Of a DNA stretch of 64,000 nt, positions 51,869-63,299 are shown piece after piece. The stretch is from JAOUEA01 sp963810945 (GTDB lineage Bacteria > Actinomycetota > UBA4738 > HRBIN12). Location of the stretch: the NCBI GenBank assembly GCA_963810945.1, contig CAWEPI010000004.1:310001-374000 (forward strand), given 5' to 3'. A program made the translations under genes and the position numbers. The notes beneath the pieces were generated by a model. It ran no database searches, was not told the DNA's origin, and saw only the letters and a list, made by a program, of their open reading frames with translations. Numbering within the stretch: position 1 is the first letter of the stretch; each line of letters begins with the position of its first letter.

Positions 51869-52630
51869 TCAGCCGGAGAGGCGTCGCACGAGCTCGTCGT
51901 GGATCGCGCCGTTGCTCGTGAGCACGCTCCCGCCGTGGCGGAGCGGTCCGCCGTCCATCGCGCTCATGCGCCCTCCCGCCTCCTCGACGATCGGCACGAG
52001 CGCCGCGTAGTCCCAGAGCGAGAGCTCGGGTTCGACCATCGCTTCGGCGCTCCCGCGCGCCACCAGCATGTGGCCCCAGAAGTCACCGAAGCCGCGGGTG
52101 CGCTTGGCCTCGGCGAACACCGCGAGGACGGCGTCGGCCCGCGGTTCGCGGATCCAGGGTCCCAGCCCCGCGAACAACACCTGGGAGGAGGGCACGTCGT
52201 CGAGATCGCTCACGCTCAGCGTCTCCCCGTTGCACCGCGCCCCCTCGCCGCGCACGGCCTCGTATCGCTCCGCGAGGGCGGGGGCGTCCACCACGCCGAG
52301 GACCTGTTCACCGTCGACCTGGAGCGCGATCAGGGTGGCCCAGATGGGGATGCCCCGCGCGAAGTTGGCCGTCGCGTCGATCGGATCGACGATCCAGACG
52401 CGTCCGTCGCCCGTGGCGTCGCCGCCTTCCTCCTCGCCCATCACCCGATCGCCGGGGAAGGCCGCGGACACCTGCGCGCGCACCATGGCCTCGATCGACG
52501 TGTCGGCCTGGGTCACGGGGCTGAGGTCCGCCTTGATGCTCACGCGCACGTCGCCGCGGAAGACGCTCATCCCGATCTCGGCCGCACGATCCGCCAAGCC
52601 GAGGGCGAACGCCAGCTCGTGTTCGAACAC
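51869..52630 (-). CDS. Inositol monophosphatase family phosphatase (HisN-like)
   Basis: 253 residues from GTG 52630 (VFEHELAFALGLADRAAEIG). Metal-site motifs: VTQADTSIEAMVRAQV, GEEEGGDATGDGRVWIVDPI, DATANFARGIP and the C-terminal SLWDYAALVPIVEEAGG. DATANF rather than GTxNF is typical of HisN histidinol-phosphate phosphatases. Mg-dependent; histidine biosynthesis is possible but no other his gene is near. Confidence 0.88.
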   Translation of the reverse strand: MFEHELAFALGLADRAAEIGMSVFRGDVRVSIKADLSPVTQADTSIEAMVRAQVSAAFPGDRVMGEEEGGDATGDGRVWIVDPIDATANFARGIPIWATLIALQVDGEQVLGVVDAPALAERYEAVRGEGARCNGETLSVSDLDDVPSSQVLFAGLGPWIREPRADAVLAVFAEAKRTRGFGDFWGHMLVARGSAEAMVEPELSLWDYAALVPIVEEAGGRMSAMDGGPLRHGGSVLTSNGAIHDELVRRLSG

Positions 52631-52698
52631 GACCCGCAGCCTATCGGAGCCCGGCCGGCGGTTCGCTCCGTGTCGGCGCGAGGTGCCACGATGTCGAG

Positions 52699-53208
52699 AT
52701 GACGCCACGACGTGTGGTCACCTGGGGCGGGTTCAGCCTCGAGCGTCCAGACCTGGCGGAGGCCGGACGCGGGCTCCTGTATCAGTTCGGGGTGGGCCTC
52801 GCGTTCCTCGCCACCGTGCGACGCGACGGGGGACCGAGGGTGCACCCGATGTGTCCGGTGCTCACCGACGACGGGTTGTTCGCGTTCATCGTCCCCTCAC
52901 CCAAGCGCGACGATCTCGTGCGGGACGGTCGGTTCGCGATGCACGCGTTCCCCGCGGACGACAACGAGGACGCGTTCTCCCTCACGGGGATCGCGGAACG
53001 CCAGATGGACCCGGGCCTGCGCGAGGCGCTCACGATGCGGCTCCTGGATGAGCGCAAGCAGGATGCTCCGGCGCGGGGCTTCGAGGAGCAGACCTTGTTC
53101 GGGTTCCTGATCGACGGGTGCCTGCTGACCCGTACGGTCGGACACGGGGATCCCGCTCCCGTGCACACCGTCTGGCGGACGGATATGGGGCGCGCCCGAC
53201 GCGCCTGA
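52699..53208 (+). CDS. Pyridoxamine 5'-phosphate oxidase-like flavin/F420-binding protein
   Basis: 169 residues from ATG 52699. LAFLATVRRDGGPRVHPMCP, LFAFIVPSPKRDDLVRDGRF and AMHAFPADDNEDAFSLTGIA show the split-barrel PNPOx fold. Substrate and cofactor (FMN, haem or F420) cannot be assigned from sequence. Divergent from the HisN-like gene. Confidence 0.82.
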   Translation: MTPRRVVTWGGFSLERPDLAEAGRGLLYQFGVGLAFLATVRRDGGPRVHPMCPVLTDDGLFAFIVPSPKRDDLVRDGRFAMHAFPADDNEDAFSLTGIAERQMDPGLREALTMRLLDERKQDAPARGFEEQTLFGFLIDGCLLTRTVGHGDPAPVHTVWRTDMGRARRA

Positions 53209-53268
53209 CGCGCCTGGCGGGCCGGCCCAGGGGCGGGGCCACCGATCTCGGGTAGCCTGGACGCACGT

Positions 53269-54660
53269 ATGCAGACCACCGTCGAGAACACCGCCAAACA
53301 CACCGTGAAACTCACGATCGAGGTGCCGGTCGAGGAGTACACGAAGGACCTCGATTCCGCGTATCGGAGCGTGGCCAACCAGGTCAAGATCCCCGGGTTC
53401 CGTAAGGGGAAGGTGCCGAAGCCCATCATCGACACCCAGGTCGGTCGCGACGTGGTGCACGAGGAGTTCCTGAACGCGGCCGTGCCGCAGTACTACCGGC
53501 GCGCCATCACGGACGAGGACCTCGCGCCCATCACCGACCCCGAGATCGACCTGGAGGCCTTCGAGGACACGGCGCCGCTGATCTTCACTGCCGTCGTCGA
53601 GGTTCGTCCGCGCCTGGAGCTCACCGAGGAGGACTACACGGGGGTGAAGGTCGAGGCGCCGGACACCTCCGTCTCCGACGAAGAGATCGACGACTGGATC
53701 GAGCGCCTGCGCGAACGGTTCGCCGAGCTCGAGCCCGCCGATCGTCCGGTCATCGACAAGGACTTCGTCACCGTGGACATCAAGGCCACGGGGAGCGAGG
53801 GCGACCTCGAGGACCTCGAGCGCACGGACTACCTGTACTTCGTCGGCTCGGCCGAGTTCGGCGCGGCGCTCGACGGCGAGCTCCTCGGCAAGAAGGCGGG
53901 GGAGATCCTGGACGTCGCCGACGAGGTGCCGGCGCGCTACGGCGATCCGCTCGCCGGCACGCCGGTGACCTACCGCGTGCTCGTGAAGGACGTGAAGGCG
54001 CGCAAGCTCCCGGCGGTGGACGACGAGTTCGCGAAGACGGCTTCTGAGTTCGACACGCTGGCGCAGCTGAAGGACGATCTCCGGGAGCGGCTCCACGAGC
54101 TGAAGGAGCGCGAGGCGCAGGGGGTGATCCGCGATCGCGCGCTGCAGGCCATGATCGACGAGGTCGACGTGGAACTCCCCGACTCGCTCGTGGACGAGGA
54201 GACCGAGCACCGGATCGCGCATTCGCGCGAGCGGGCCGAACGCTCGGGCGTCACGCTCGATCAGCTGCTCGAGACGCAGGGCTGGGACGAGGCGCGTCTG
54301 CGTGAGGACTCGCGTGATCACGCGATCCGTGGGATCAAGGCGGATCTGGTGCTCGAGGGCATCGCGCGGGCGGCCGACCTCGAGGTCACGGCCGACGAGA
54401 TCGGCGCCGAGATCGCCGGGCTCGCCCAGGCGTACGGGCGCGAGCCCAAGGAACTCGCCAAACAACTCGAGCGGAGCGGACAGATCGTAAGTCTGGCCGG
54501 GGATATCATCAGGAGTAAGGCCCTCGACCTTCTGGTGGAGCGTGCCGATATCGAGACCGAAGCCGAGAGCGACGAAGACGCCGCACCCGAGGGCGGGTCC
54601 TCCAACGAGGAGGCACCCGCCGCCGACGCCGCTCCCGCCGAGCCGTCTGAGGAGAGCTAG
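53269..54660 (+). CDS. tig: Trigger factor
   Basis: 463 residues. Ribosome-binding signature IPGFRKGKVPKPIIDTQVGR near residue 40, a PPIase-like middle (DYLYFVGSAEFGAALDGELL), helical arms, and an acidic C-terminal tail (EDAAPEGGSSNEEAPAADAA). Chaperone and peptidyl-prolyl isomerase for nascent chains. The clpP ATG follows its stop directly; the tig-clpP-clpX order is conserved across bacteria. Confidence 0.97.
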   Translation: MQTTVENTAKHTVKLTIEVPVEEYTKDLDSAYRSVANQVKIPGFRKGKVPKPIIDTQVGRDVVHEEFLNAAVPQYYRRAITDEDLAPITDPEIDLEAFEDTAPLIFTAVVEVRPRLELTEEDYTGVKVEAPDTSVSDEEIDDWIERLRERFAELEPADRPVIDKDFVTVDIKATGSEGDLEDLERTDYLYFVGSAEFGAALDGELLGKKAGEILDVADEVPARYGDPLAGTPVTYRVLVKDVKARKLPAVDDEFAKTASEFDTLAQLKDDLRERLHELKEREAQGVIRDRALQAMIDEVDVELPDSLVDEETEHRIAHSRERAERSGVTLDQLLETQGWDEARLREDSRDHAIRGIKADLVLEGIARAADLEVTADEIGAEIAGLAQAYGREPKELAKQLERSGQIVSLAGDIIRSKALDLLVERADIETEAESDEDAAPEGGSSNEEAPAADAAPAEPSEES

Positions 54661-55317
54661 ATGAGCGACATGCGCAGCAACATCCAGGCCGAGAACTACC
54701 TCGTGCCCGTCGTGGTGGAGCAGACCAGCCGGGGCGAGCGGTCCTTCGACATCTACTCGCGCCTGCTGAAGGAGCGCATCGTGTTCCTGGGCACGCCCAT
54801 CGACGACAACGTGGGCAACCTGATCATGGCCCAGCTGCTGCACCTGGAGTCCGAGGACCCCGACAAGGACATCAACCTGTACATCAACTCGCCCGGGGGC
54901 GTGATCACGTCGCTGTTCGCGATCTACGACACGATGCAGTTCATCAAGTGCGACGTCGCCACCACGGTGATGGGCCAGGCCGCGTCCGCCGCCGCCGTGC
55001 TCCTGCTGGCGGGGGCCGCGGGCAAGCGGTTCGCACTTCCCAACTCGCGGGTGCTCCTGCACCAGCCGCACGGTGGCGCCGAGGGCCAGGCGGTGGACAT
55101 CGAGATCCAGGCCAAGGAGATCACGCGCTCGCGCCAGCTCCTCGACAAGCTGATCGCGCATCACACCGGGCAGAGCATCGAGAAGGTCACGAAGGACACG
55201 GATCGCGACTTCATCCTCACGGCGGACGAGGCGAAGGACTACGGGATCATCGACGAGATCATCACGAGCCGCGGGATCACCCCGGAGCTTGCAGCCGCGG
55301 CGGCCTCTGGGGCGTAG
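54661..55317 (+). CDS. clpP: ATP-dependent Clp protease proteolytic subunit
   Basis: 218 residues. Catalytic triad: Ser109 in MGQAASAAAVLLLAGA, His134 in SRVLLHQPHGG, Asp183 in DTDRDFILTADEAKDYGIID. Typical INLYINSPGGVITSLFAIYD. GQAASAAA replaces the common GQAASMGA, a tolerated variant. It forms the ClpXP protease with ClpX just downstream. Confidence 0.97.
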   Translation: MSDMRSNIQAENYLVPVVVEQTSRGERSFDIYSRLLKERIVFLGTPIDDNVGNLIMAQLLHLESEDPDKDINLYINSPGGVITSLFAIYDTMQFIKCDVATTVMGQAASAAAVLLLAGAAGKRFALPNSRVLLHQPHGGAEGQAVDIEIQAKEITRSRQLLDKLIAHHTGQSIEKVTKDTDRDFILTADEAKDYGIIDEIITSRGITPELAAAAASGA

Positions 55318-55322
55318 TATCC

Positions 55323-55352
55323 GAACGACCGGGAGGATGCTCCCGGTCGTTC
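55323..55352 (+). terminator. Hairpin between clpP and clpX
   Basis: GAACGACCGGGAG, loop GATG, CTCCCGGTCGTTC: a perfect 13-bp stem beginning 6 nt after the clpP stop. It lacks a T run. It could partly terminate or protect the upstream mRNA and tune the ClpP:ClpX ratio. Confidence 0.6.
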
Positions 55353-55373
55353 ATCGTTGAGAGAGGCGGTGCG

Positions 55374-56642
<1,269 letters not shown>

Positions 56643-56760
56643 CCGTTCACCTCCTCATCCCCGCTGGTCCGCGCAACCTCATCCCATCTGCGGGATGATG
56701 CCTGCGACGTTGCCTGCTTTGATGACCACTGAGGATCGCTTGATGCGAGGAGGCACCTAG

Positions 56761-58173
56761 ATGTCCACGACCGGTGACAGCGGAGGCGGCGAGGTGGCCG
56801 CGACACCCGAGGAGCTCGCACGACTCCAGGCGGAACGCGATCAGCTCCAGCACGAGGTCGAGAAGCTGGAGAATCGGCCTGAGCGACGACGGCGTACCCG
56901 CAAGGTGGTCGCCGTGATCCTGGTGATCCTCACCGTCTTCTCCCTCGCGCTCGCCGTGCCGGGTGCATGGGTGAGGCGGACGACGGTGAACACCGATCGG
57001 TACGTGGCGACCGTCGGTCCGCTGGTTCGCGATCCCGCCGTCCAGGAGTACCTCGCGCGCACCATCACGGCCGAGGTCTTCACGGCGCTCGGCGTCCAGG
57101 ACCGCCTCGCGACGGCCTTGCAGGACAAGGCGCCACAAGCTGGTGTTCCTCGCCGGCCCCATCAGCAACGCGGTGCAGGGCTTCCTGCAGGACCAGGTGC
57201 AGAAGCTGGTGGCCTCCGACGCCTTCGCCACGCTGTGGGAGTCGGCGAACCGTGTCGCGCAGTCGCAGATCGTGGACCGTGCTGAACGGCGGCGGCGACA
57301 TCGTCAGCACCGCCAACGGCAAGGTCGTGCTGAACCTGCTCCCGATCGTGAACGACGCGCTCGGCTCAGGTCTCGACGCCTGGCCTCGGACCTGGTGGGC
57401 AGGCCGATCACGATCCCGGAGATCACGCCGATGAGGTCCCGCGGCGGCGATCCAGAAGATCGAGGCGGCGACGGGGATCCAGCTGCCCGACAACTTCGGC
57501 CAGATCGTGGTCCTCGACTCGAACCAACTCGCGGCGGCCCAGGATGCGTTCAGCATCGCCAACCGCGCCGTGTTCGCGCTCGTGCTGCTGTTCGTGATCT
57601 TCTTCGTGGCGGCGATGTGGGTCTCGCCCCGCCGTCGGAGGACCCTGATCCAGATCATGGCCGCCTCCGCCGTCGTCCTCGTGATCGAGCGTCGGCTCGC
57701 GATCGCGGAGGCCGGGAACATCGTCGACAAGGCGAAACCCGAGAACCAGGCGGCGGTGCAGGCCGTCGTGAACGCCCTGAAGGGAAGCCTGCTCTCCTAC
57801 ACGGGGTGGCTCCTCGCCATCGCGCTGGTCGTGCTCGTGATCGCGCTCCTCACGGGACCCTACGGATGGGCCGTGCGCATGCGCGGCTTCGTGCGGGACG
57901 TCTTCAACGCCGCCGTGGGTACGGCGCGCGGCGCGGACCGTACGGCCGCCACCGAATGGATCGCGGGCCACCGAGACGCGCTCCTGCTGGGCGGGGCCGT
58001 CGTCGTCCTCGTCCTGCTCCTGTGGCTCCACGTGAACTGGGTCGGCTTCCTGATCCTGGCGCTCCTCGCGGCGGGGTACGTCGCCATCGTGTGGCGCATC
58101 GCCGCGCTCTACGGACCCGAGGAGGTCGACGGCCGAGGGTGCGACCGAGCCCGTGGCACCGGCCGAGTCCTGA
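56761..58173 (+). CDS. Multi-pass membrane protein, several frameshifts
   Basis: ATG 56761 (MSTTGDSGGGEVAATPEELA). A coiled coil, one membrane helix (KVVAVILVILTVFSLALAVP), an extracytoplasmic region with YVATVGPLVRDPAVQEYLAR, then three to four C-terminal helices (AVFALVLLFVIFFVAAMWVS onward). Breaks near 57130, 57283, 57380, 57455 and 58133, each repaired by one base, rebuild about 468 residues ending EGATEPVAPAES. The family is common in actinobacteria, role unknown. Confidence 0.65.
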
Positions 58174-58258
58174 GTCTCTGCGAACGGCCCGGGTGCTGGA
58201 ACCGGGGCTCAACGGATGTGACGATGCTGCACGACCTGAGCCTTGAGGGAGGCGTGTC

Positions 58259-58831
58259 ATGGAGCTCGACGAGAAGGCGTATGCCCAGGAAGCCGGGAGG
58301 ATGTGGTGGATCTTCCTGATGACGGGCATCGCATGGCTGCTCATCGCCTGGCTGGTGCTGCGCTACAACAACAACCCCGCCACGTCGGTCGCGACGGTCG
58401 GCGTCTTGATCGGCCTGATGTTCCTCTTCGCCGCCATCACGGAGTTCGCCGCCTCGGCCGCATCGACCGGTGGGTGGAAGTGGTTGCACCTGACCCTGGG
58501 CGTGTTCTTCATCATCGGCGCCCTCTGGGGGTTCTTCGAGCCGATCGACACGTTCTTCGCGCTCGCCTCCGTGCTGGGGCTCCTGCTGTTCCTGATGGGG
58601 GGCATGGAGGTCATGAAGGCGGTGGCCACCAAGGGCGTGAACGACCTGTGGTGGATGAGCCTGGTGCTGGGGATCCTGTACCTGCTGCTGGCCATCTGGG
58701 CCTCGCAGCAGCTGTACCCGGCGCGCGCCGCGTTGATCCTGCTGTGGGTCGGGTTCCTCGCGCTCTTCAAGGGCATCTCGCAGATCACCCTGGCGTTCGT
58801 GGTGCGCAAGATGGGCCACGAAGCCGCCTGA
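58259..58831 (+). CDS. HdeD/DUF308-like membrane protein
   Basis: 190 residues from ATG 58259 (MELDEKAYAQEAGRMWWIFL). Six helices arranged as repeats of the HdeD type: WWIFLMTGIAWLLIAWLVLR, VLIGLMFLFAAITEFAASA, LTLGVFFIIGALWGFFEPID and LWWMSLVLGILYLLLAIWAS. HdeD is linked to acid resistance in enterics; the role here is unknown. Confidence 0.8.
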   Translation: MELDEKAYAQEAGRMWWIFLMTGIAWLLIAWLVLRYNNNPATSVATVGVLIGLMFLFAAITEFAASAASTGGWKWLHLTLGVFFIIGALWGFFEPIDTFFALASVLGLLLFLMGGMEVMKAVATKGVNDLWWMSLVLGILYLLLAIWASQQLYPARAALILLWVGFLALFKGISQITLAFVVRKMGHEAA

Positions 58832-58851
58832 TCGAACCGAGCACCTGTTCA

Positions 58852-58882
58852 CAGAGGGTGGGCCTTTCGGGCCCGCCCTCTG
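58852..58882 (+). terminator. Terminator-like hairpin before valS
   Basis: CAGAGGGTGGGCC, loop TTTC, GGGCCCGCCCTCTG: a long GC-rich stem with one T-G pair. It separates the HdeD-like gene from valS. Confidence 0.6.
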
Positions 58883-58904
58883 CGCGTTTCGTAGACTCGG
58901 CGCC

Positions 58905-61567
58905 ATGTCCGCCCGACCCCAGACCGGCGCCGAGATGACCACGCGGTACGACCCCGCCGAGGTCGAGCCCAAGTGGGCCGAGGCGTGGGTCGTGCGGGGA
59001 TACTTCACCGCCGATCCCAGCTCCGGGAAGCCCCCGTACTGCATCGTGATCCCGCCCCCCAACGTGACGGGCAGGCTCCACGTGGGACACGCGCTCGGGC
59101 GCACGTTGGAGGACACGTTGATCCGCCGCGCGCGGATGCAGGGGTTCGAGGCGCTGTGGCTCCCCGGGATGGATCACGCGGGGATCGCCACGCAGGTCGT
59201 GGTGGAGCGCAAGCTGCGCGAGGAAGGCATCGACCGACGTGAGCTCGGTCGCGAGGCCTTCGTGGAGCGCGTGTGGGCCTGGAAGGAGCAGTACGGCGGG
59301 GAGATCGTCGAGCAGATCAAGCGGATGGGCGCCTCCTGCGACTGGAGCCGGGAGCGCTTCACGATGGACGAGGGGCTCTCGCAGGCGGTGCGCGTGGCGT
59401 TCGTCCGCCTGTACGAGGCCGGGCTGATCTACCGCGGCGAGCGCCTGGTGAACTGGTGCCCGACGGATCACACGGGGTTGTCGGACTCCGAGGTCGAGCA
59501 CGTCGAGGTCGCCGGCGAGCTCGTGACCTTCCGCTACCCCCTCACCGACCACAGCGGTGCGATCGAGGTGGCCACCACGCGGCGTCGAGACGATGCTCGG
59601 GGACACCGGGATCGCCGTGCACCCGAGCGACGAGCGGTACGCGGCGCTCGTGGGCCGCACGGTCACGCATCCCTTCGACGGCCGGGAGATCCCGATCGTC
59701 GCGGATCACCACGTCGACAGGGAGTTCGGCACGGGCGCCGTGAAGGTGACGCCCGCGCACGACCCGAACGACTTCGACATCGCGCAGCGCACCGGACTGC
59801 CGCTCATGAACATCTTCGATGCCACCGCGCATCTCACCGACGCCGTTCCCGAGCCCTTCCGCGGGCTCGATCGCTATGCCGCGCGCAAGGCCGTGCGCGA
59901 CCGCCTCGAGGAGGACGGGCTGCTCGTGGCCGAGGAGCGCCCGTACCTGCACGCCGTGGGGCACTGCTACCGCTGCCACGCGGAGATCGAGCCGTGGATC
60001 GCGGGGCTGCAGTGGTTCGTGAAGGTGAGCGGGTTGACGGGACCCGCGAAGGAGGCCGCCCTCGACGGCCGCGTGCGGTTCGCGCCCGAACGCTGGCAGC
60101 GGCCCGTACACGGCGTGGCTCGACAACCTCCGCGACTGGAACATCTCCCGTCAGCTGTGGTGGGGTCACCGGATCCCGGCCTGGTACTGCCCGGACGGCC
60201 ACGTCACGGTCGGCGGTGCGAGGATCCGACCGCGTGTGGGGAGTGTGGCCGGGGCGAGTTACGCCAGGACGAGGACGTGCTCGACACGTGGTTCTCGTCG
60301 CAGCTGTGGCCGTTCTCCACGCTGGGCTGGCCCGAGGACACCGAGGACCTGCGCGTCTTCTATCCGAACGCCGTGCTCGTGACGGGGTACGAGATCCTCT
60401 ACCTCTGGGTGGCGCGGATGATCATGTCCGGGCTGTTCCTGATGGACGACGTGCCGTTCCGCGTCGCCGTGATCCACGGGCTCGTGCGCGACCAGCAGGG
60501 GCGCAAGATGTCCAAGTCGCTCGGCAACGTGATCGATCCGATGGAGATGATCGACCGCTACGGCGCCGACGCCCTGCGGTTCTCGCTCGCGCGCGCGGCG
60601 ACCGGCGGGCAGCAGGACATCCCGCTCTCGGAGGAGGCGATCGAGGGCGGCCGGAACTTCGCGAACAAGCTCTGGAACGCCTCGAGGCTGGTCCTGCGCG
60701 CCTATCCCGCGGGCGCGCCCGAGCTGCCCGCCGACGAGCGCCTGACCCTGGCCGAGCGGTGGCTGCTGTCCCGCCACGAGGCGTGTGTCGCGGAGGTGGA
60801 CGCGGCCTTGGACGAGTATCGGTTCGCGGACGCCGCGCAGGCCCTGTATCGGTTCGTGTGGTCGGAGTTCTGCGACTGGGGCCTCGAGCTCGAGAAGGCC
60901 CGGCTCGACGGCGACGCTCGGGAACAGGCCGATGCGACCCAGGTCCTCGCCTGGGTCCTGGAGCGCACGCTGCGACTGCTGCATCCCATCATGCCGTTCG
61001 TCACCGAGGAGCTGTGGCAGCGATTCGGGCTCCCCGAGCCCGAGACCCTCACGCGCGCGCCCTGGCCGGAGCGGTTCCCGGGCCGGGTCGACGCCGAGGC
61101 GGAACGGACGCTCGGGCTCGTGCAGGAGGTCGTGACCGCGGTGCGCCAGTTCCGATCCCGCCACGGCATCTCACCCAAGGAACGGTTCGACGCGGTCGCC
61201 GGCGTGCGGGCGGACGCGATCGATGCCGTCGCCTCGCAGGCGGACGCGGCCGTCCGCCTGGCGGGGGTCGCGCTGGAGGTGGTGGACGCGGCGGGGGAGA
61301 AGCGGCCCGGCTGGACCACCGTGACGTTCGACGGCGGGTTCGTGCAGCTCCCGCCGGGCCTGTTCGATGTCGCGGCGGAACGTGACCGGCTGGCGAAGCA
61401 GCGCGCCGACGTGGAGGGCACGCTGGAGCGCTCCGCCCGCAAAGCTCGCGAACGACGGGTTCACGGCGAAGGCGGCCCCCGACGTCGTGGCGCAGGAGCG
61501 TGCGAAGCACGACCGTCTCGCCACCCAACTCGCCGAGATCGACGTCCAGCTCGCCGAGCTGGGCTGA
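58905..61567 (+). CDS. valS: Valyl-tRNA synthetase, frameshifted
   Basis: Start ATG 58905 or 58935. HIGH-type motif PNVTGRLHVGHALGRTLEDT, GMDHAGIATQVVVERKL, editing domain EVATTRVETMLGDTGIAVHP (after repair), RKMSKSLGNVIDP as the KMSKS loop, anticodon-binding domain, and C-terminal coiled arm ending DVQLAELG. Frame breaks near 59580, 60112, 60215 and 61445; removing one base at the first, second and fourth restores textbook sequence. About 886 residues. Charges tRNA-Val. Confidence 0.96.
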
Positions 61568-61578
61568 ACGGGTCGCGA

Positions 61579-62881
61579 TGCGCTACGAGGACGCCCTCGC
61601 CGACCTGGACGCGCGCCGCGAGACGCGGATGATCCCCGACCTCTCCCGGATCATGCGGCTGGCCACGCTCCTGGACGATCCGCAGCTCGCCTACCCCACG
61701 ATCCACGTGACGGGCACGAACGGCAAGGGCACGGCCGCCAAGGTGGTGGCCGCCCTCGCCTGCGCGCACGGCCTCACGCGGGCCTCTACACCTCGCCCCA
61801 CCTCCTCGAGGTCACCGAGCGGCTCTCCGTGTGCGGCCAGGACATGACGCGCGCGGAGTTCGCCGAGGAGTACGAGCATCTCCTGCCGTTCCTGCACCTC
61901 GTCGACGAGGAAGCGGAGGAGCGCGTGACGTACTTCGAGGTGCTGACCGCGCTCGCCTACCTCTGGTTCGCGGACAAGCCGGTGAGCCTCGGTGTGTTCG
62001 AGGTGGGGATGGGCGGGCTCTGGGACGCCACCAACCTCGTCGCCGGCGACGTCGCCGTGCTCACGCCCATCGCGCTCGATCACCCGGAACTCGGCTCGAC
62101 CGTGACCGAGGTGGCGCGGGAGAAGGCGGGCATCATCAAGGACGGCAAGGTCGCGATCGTCCGCGAACAGGACGCCGACGCCATGTCGGTCATCGAGGAG
62201 CGGTGCACGAAGACCGGGAGCGACCTTGAGGCTCGAGTTCCGCGACTGGGAGGTCGAGGAGCGGCTCCAGGCCGTAGGGGGTCAATCGATCGGTCGTGCG
62301 GGGCCTGTTCGGCACGTACGACGATCTCTACCTCCCGCTGTTCGGTGAGCACGCCGCGCGCAACGCGGCCGCCGCGGTGGCCGCGTTCGAAGCCTTCATC
62401 GACGGGCCCCTCGATCTCGAGCCGACGCGTGAGGCGCTGGCCGGCGTGCACTGGCCCGGGCGCATGGAGGTCGTCGCGCACGCGCCGACGATCATGCTCG
62501 ACGGCGCGCACAATCCGGCCGCGGCCGAGGCGCTCGCCGCGGCGCTCCGCGAGTTCTTCCTCTGGGATCGCCTGCACCTCGTGATCTCGGTGAGCGGCAA
62601 CAAGAACCTCGACGGCATCGTCGCGGAGCTCGCGCCCCTTGACCGATGTCGCCTACGCTGCAAGGAACCAGAGCGAGCGCAGCGGAGACGCGGTCCCGAT
62701 CGCCGAGCGGTTGGGCGCCGAGGGGAAGCCGGTCGCGGTCTTCGCGTCGGTCGCCGAGGCGCTCGACGCCGCGCGCGCGGCCGCGGACGAGGGCGACCTC
62801 ATCCTGGTGACGGGCTCTCTGTACACTGTCGCGGACGCTCGGCGGGCGCTCGGCCTGCCTTCCTCGGGAGACGTGACATGA
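61579..62881 (+). CDS. folC: Folylpolyglutamate/dihydrofolate synthase, frameshifted
   Basis: ATG 61579 (MRYEDALADLDARRETRMIP). ATP-binding IHVTGTNGKGTAAKVVAALA, then after a break near 61785 YTSPHLLEVTERLSV, FEVGMGGLWDATNLV, DHPELGSTVTEVAREKAGII, and further breaks near 62228, 62290 and 62637. HWPGRMEVVAHAPTIMLDGA and HNPAAAEALAAALREFF are the C-terminal ligase signature. The end GDLILVTGSLYTVADARRAL overlaps ndk by ATGA. Adds glutamates to folates, here also relevant to the folate-linked corrinoid operon (inference). Confidence 0.93.
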
Positions 62882-63283
62882 CGATCGAATCCACCCTGCT
62901 CATCGTGAAGCCGGACGGCGTGCAGCGCGGTCTGGTCGGCGAGGTGCTCCGCCGCGTCGAGGCGAAGGGCCTGACGATCGAGGAGCTCAAGCTCTTCACG
63001 ATCCCTCGCGAGACGGCCGAGGAGCACTACGGCGAGCATCGCGACAAGCCGTTCTTCGGCGAGCTGGTGGACTTCATCACGGGCGGCCCGGTCGTGGTGG
63101 GGAAGATCACCGGCGAGGACGCCATCACCTGCTGGCGCACGCTCATGGGGCCGACCAACCCGGTGGAGGCCCCGCCCGGGTTCGATCCGCGGTGACTTCG
63201 CGACCCAGATCGGCGAGAACATCGTGCACGGCTCCGACTCGGCGGAGTCGGCCGCGCGCGAGCTCAAGCTGTTCTTCGGCTAG
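62878..63283 (+). CDS. ndk: Nucleoside diphosphate kinase, frameshifted
   Basis: ATG 62878 overlaps the folC stop. STLLIVKPDGVQRGLVGEVL, then FFGELVDFITGGPVVVGKIT and AITCWRTLMGPTNPVEAPPG. Near 63182 one extra T breaks the frame; corrected it reads PGSIRGDFATQIGENIVHGS with the catalytic His, ending ELKLFFG. About 134 residues, the normal size. Balances NTP pools. Confidence 0.96.
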
Positions 63284-63299
63284 GTCGGGCGCGCGGCCG

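Noticed and set aside
57080..58250. True pseudogenisation of the membrane protein at 56761
   Set aside because: All pieces keep strong coding character and order with no internal stop beyond the indels, matching the window-wide error pattern.
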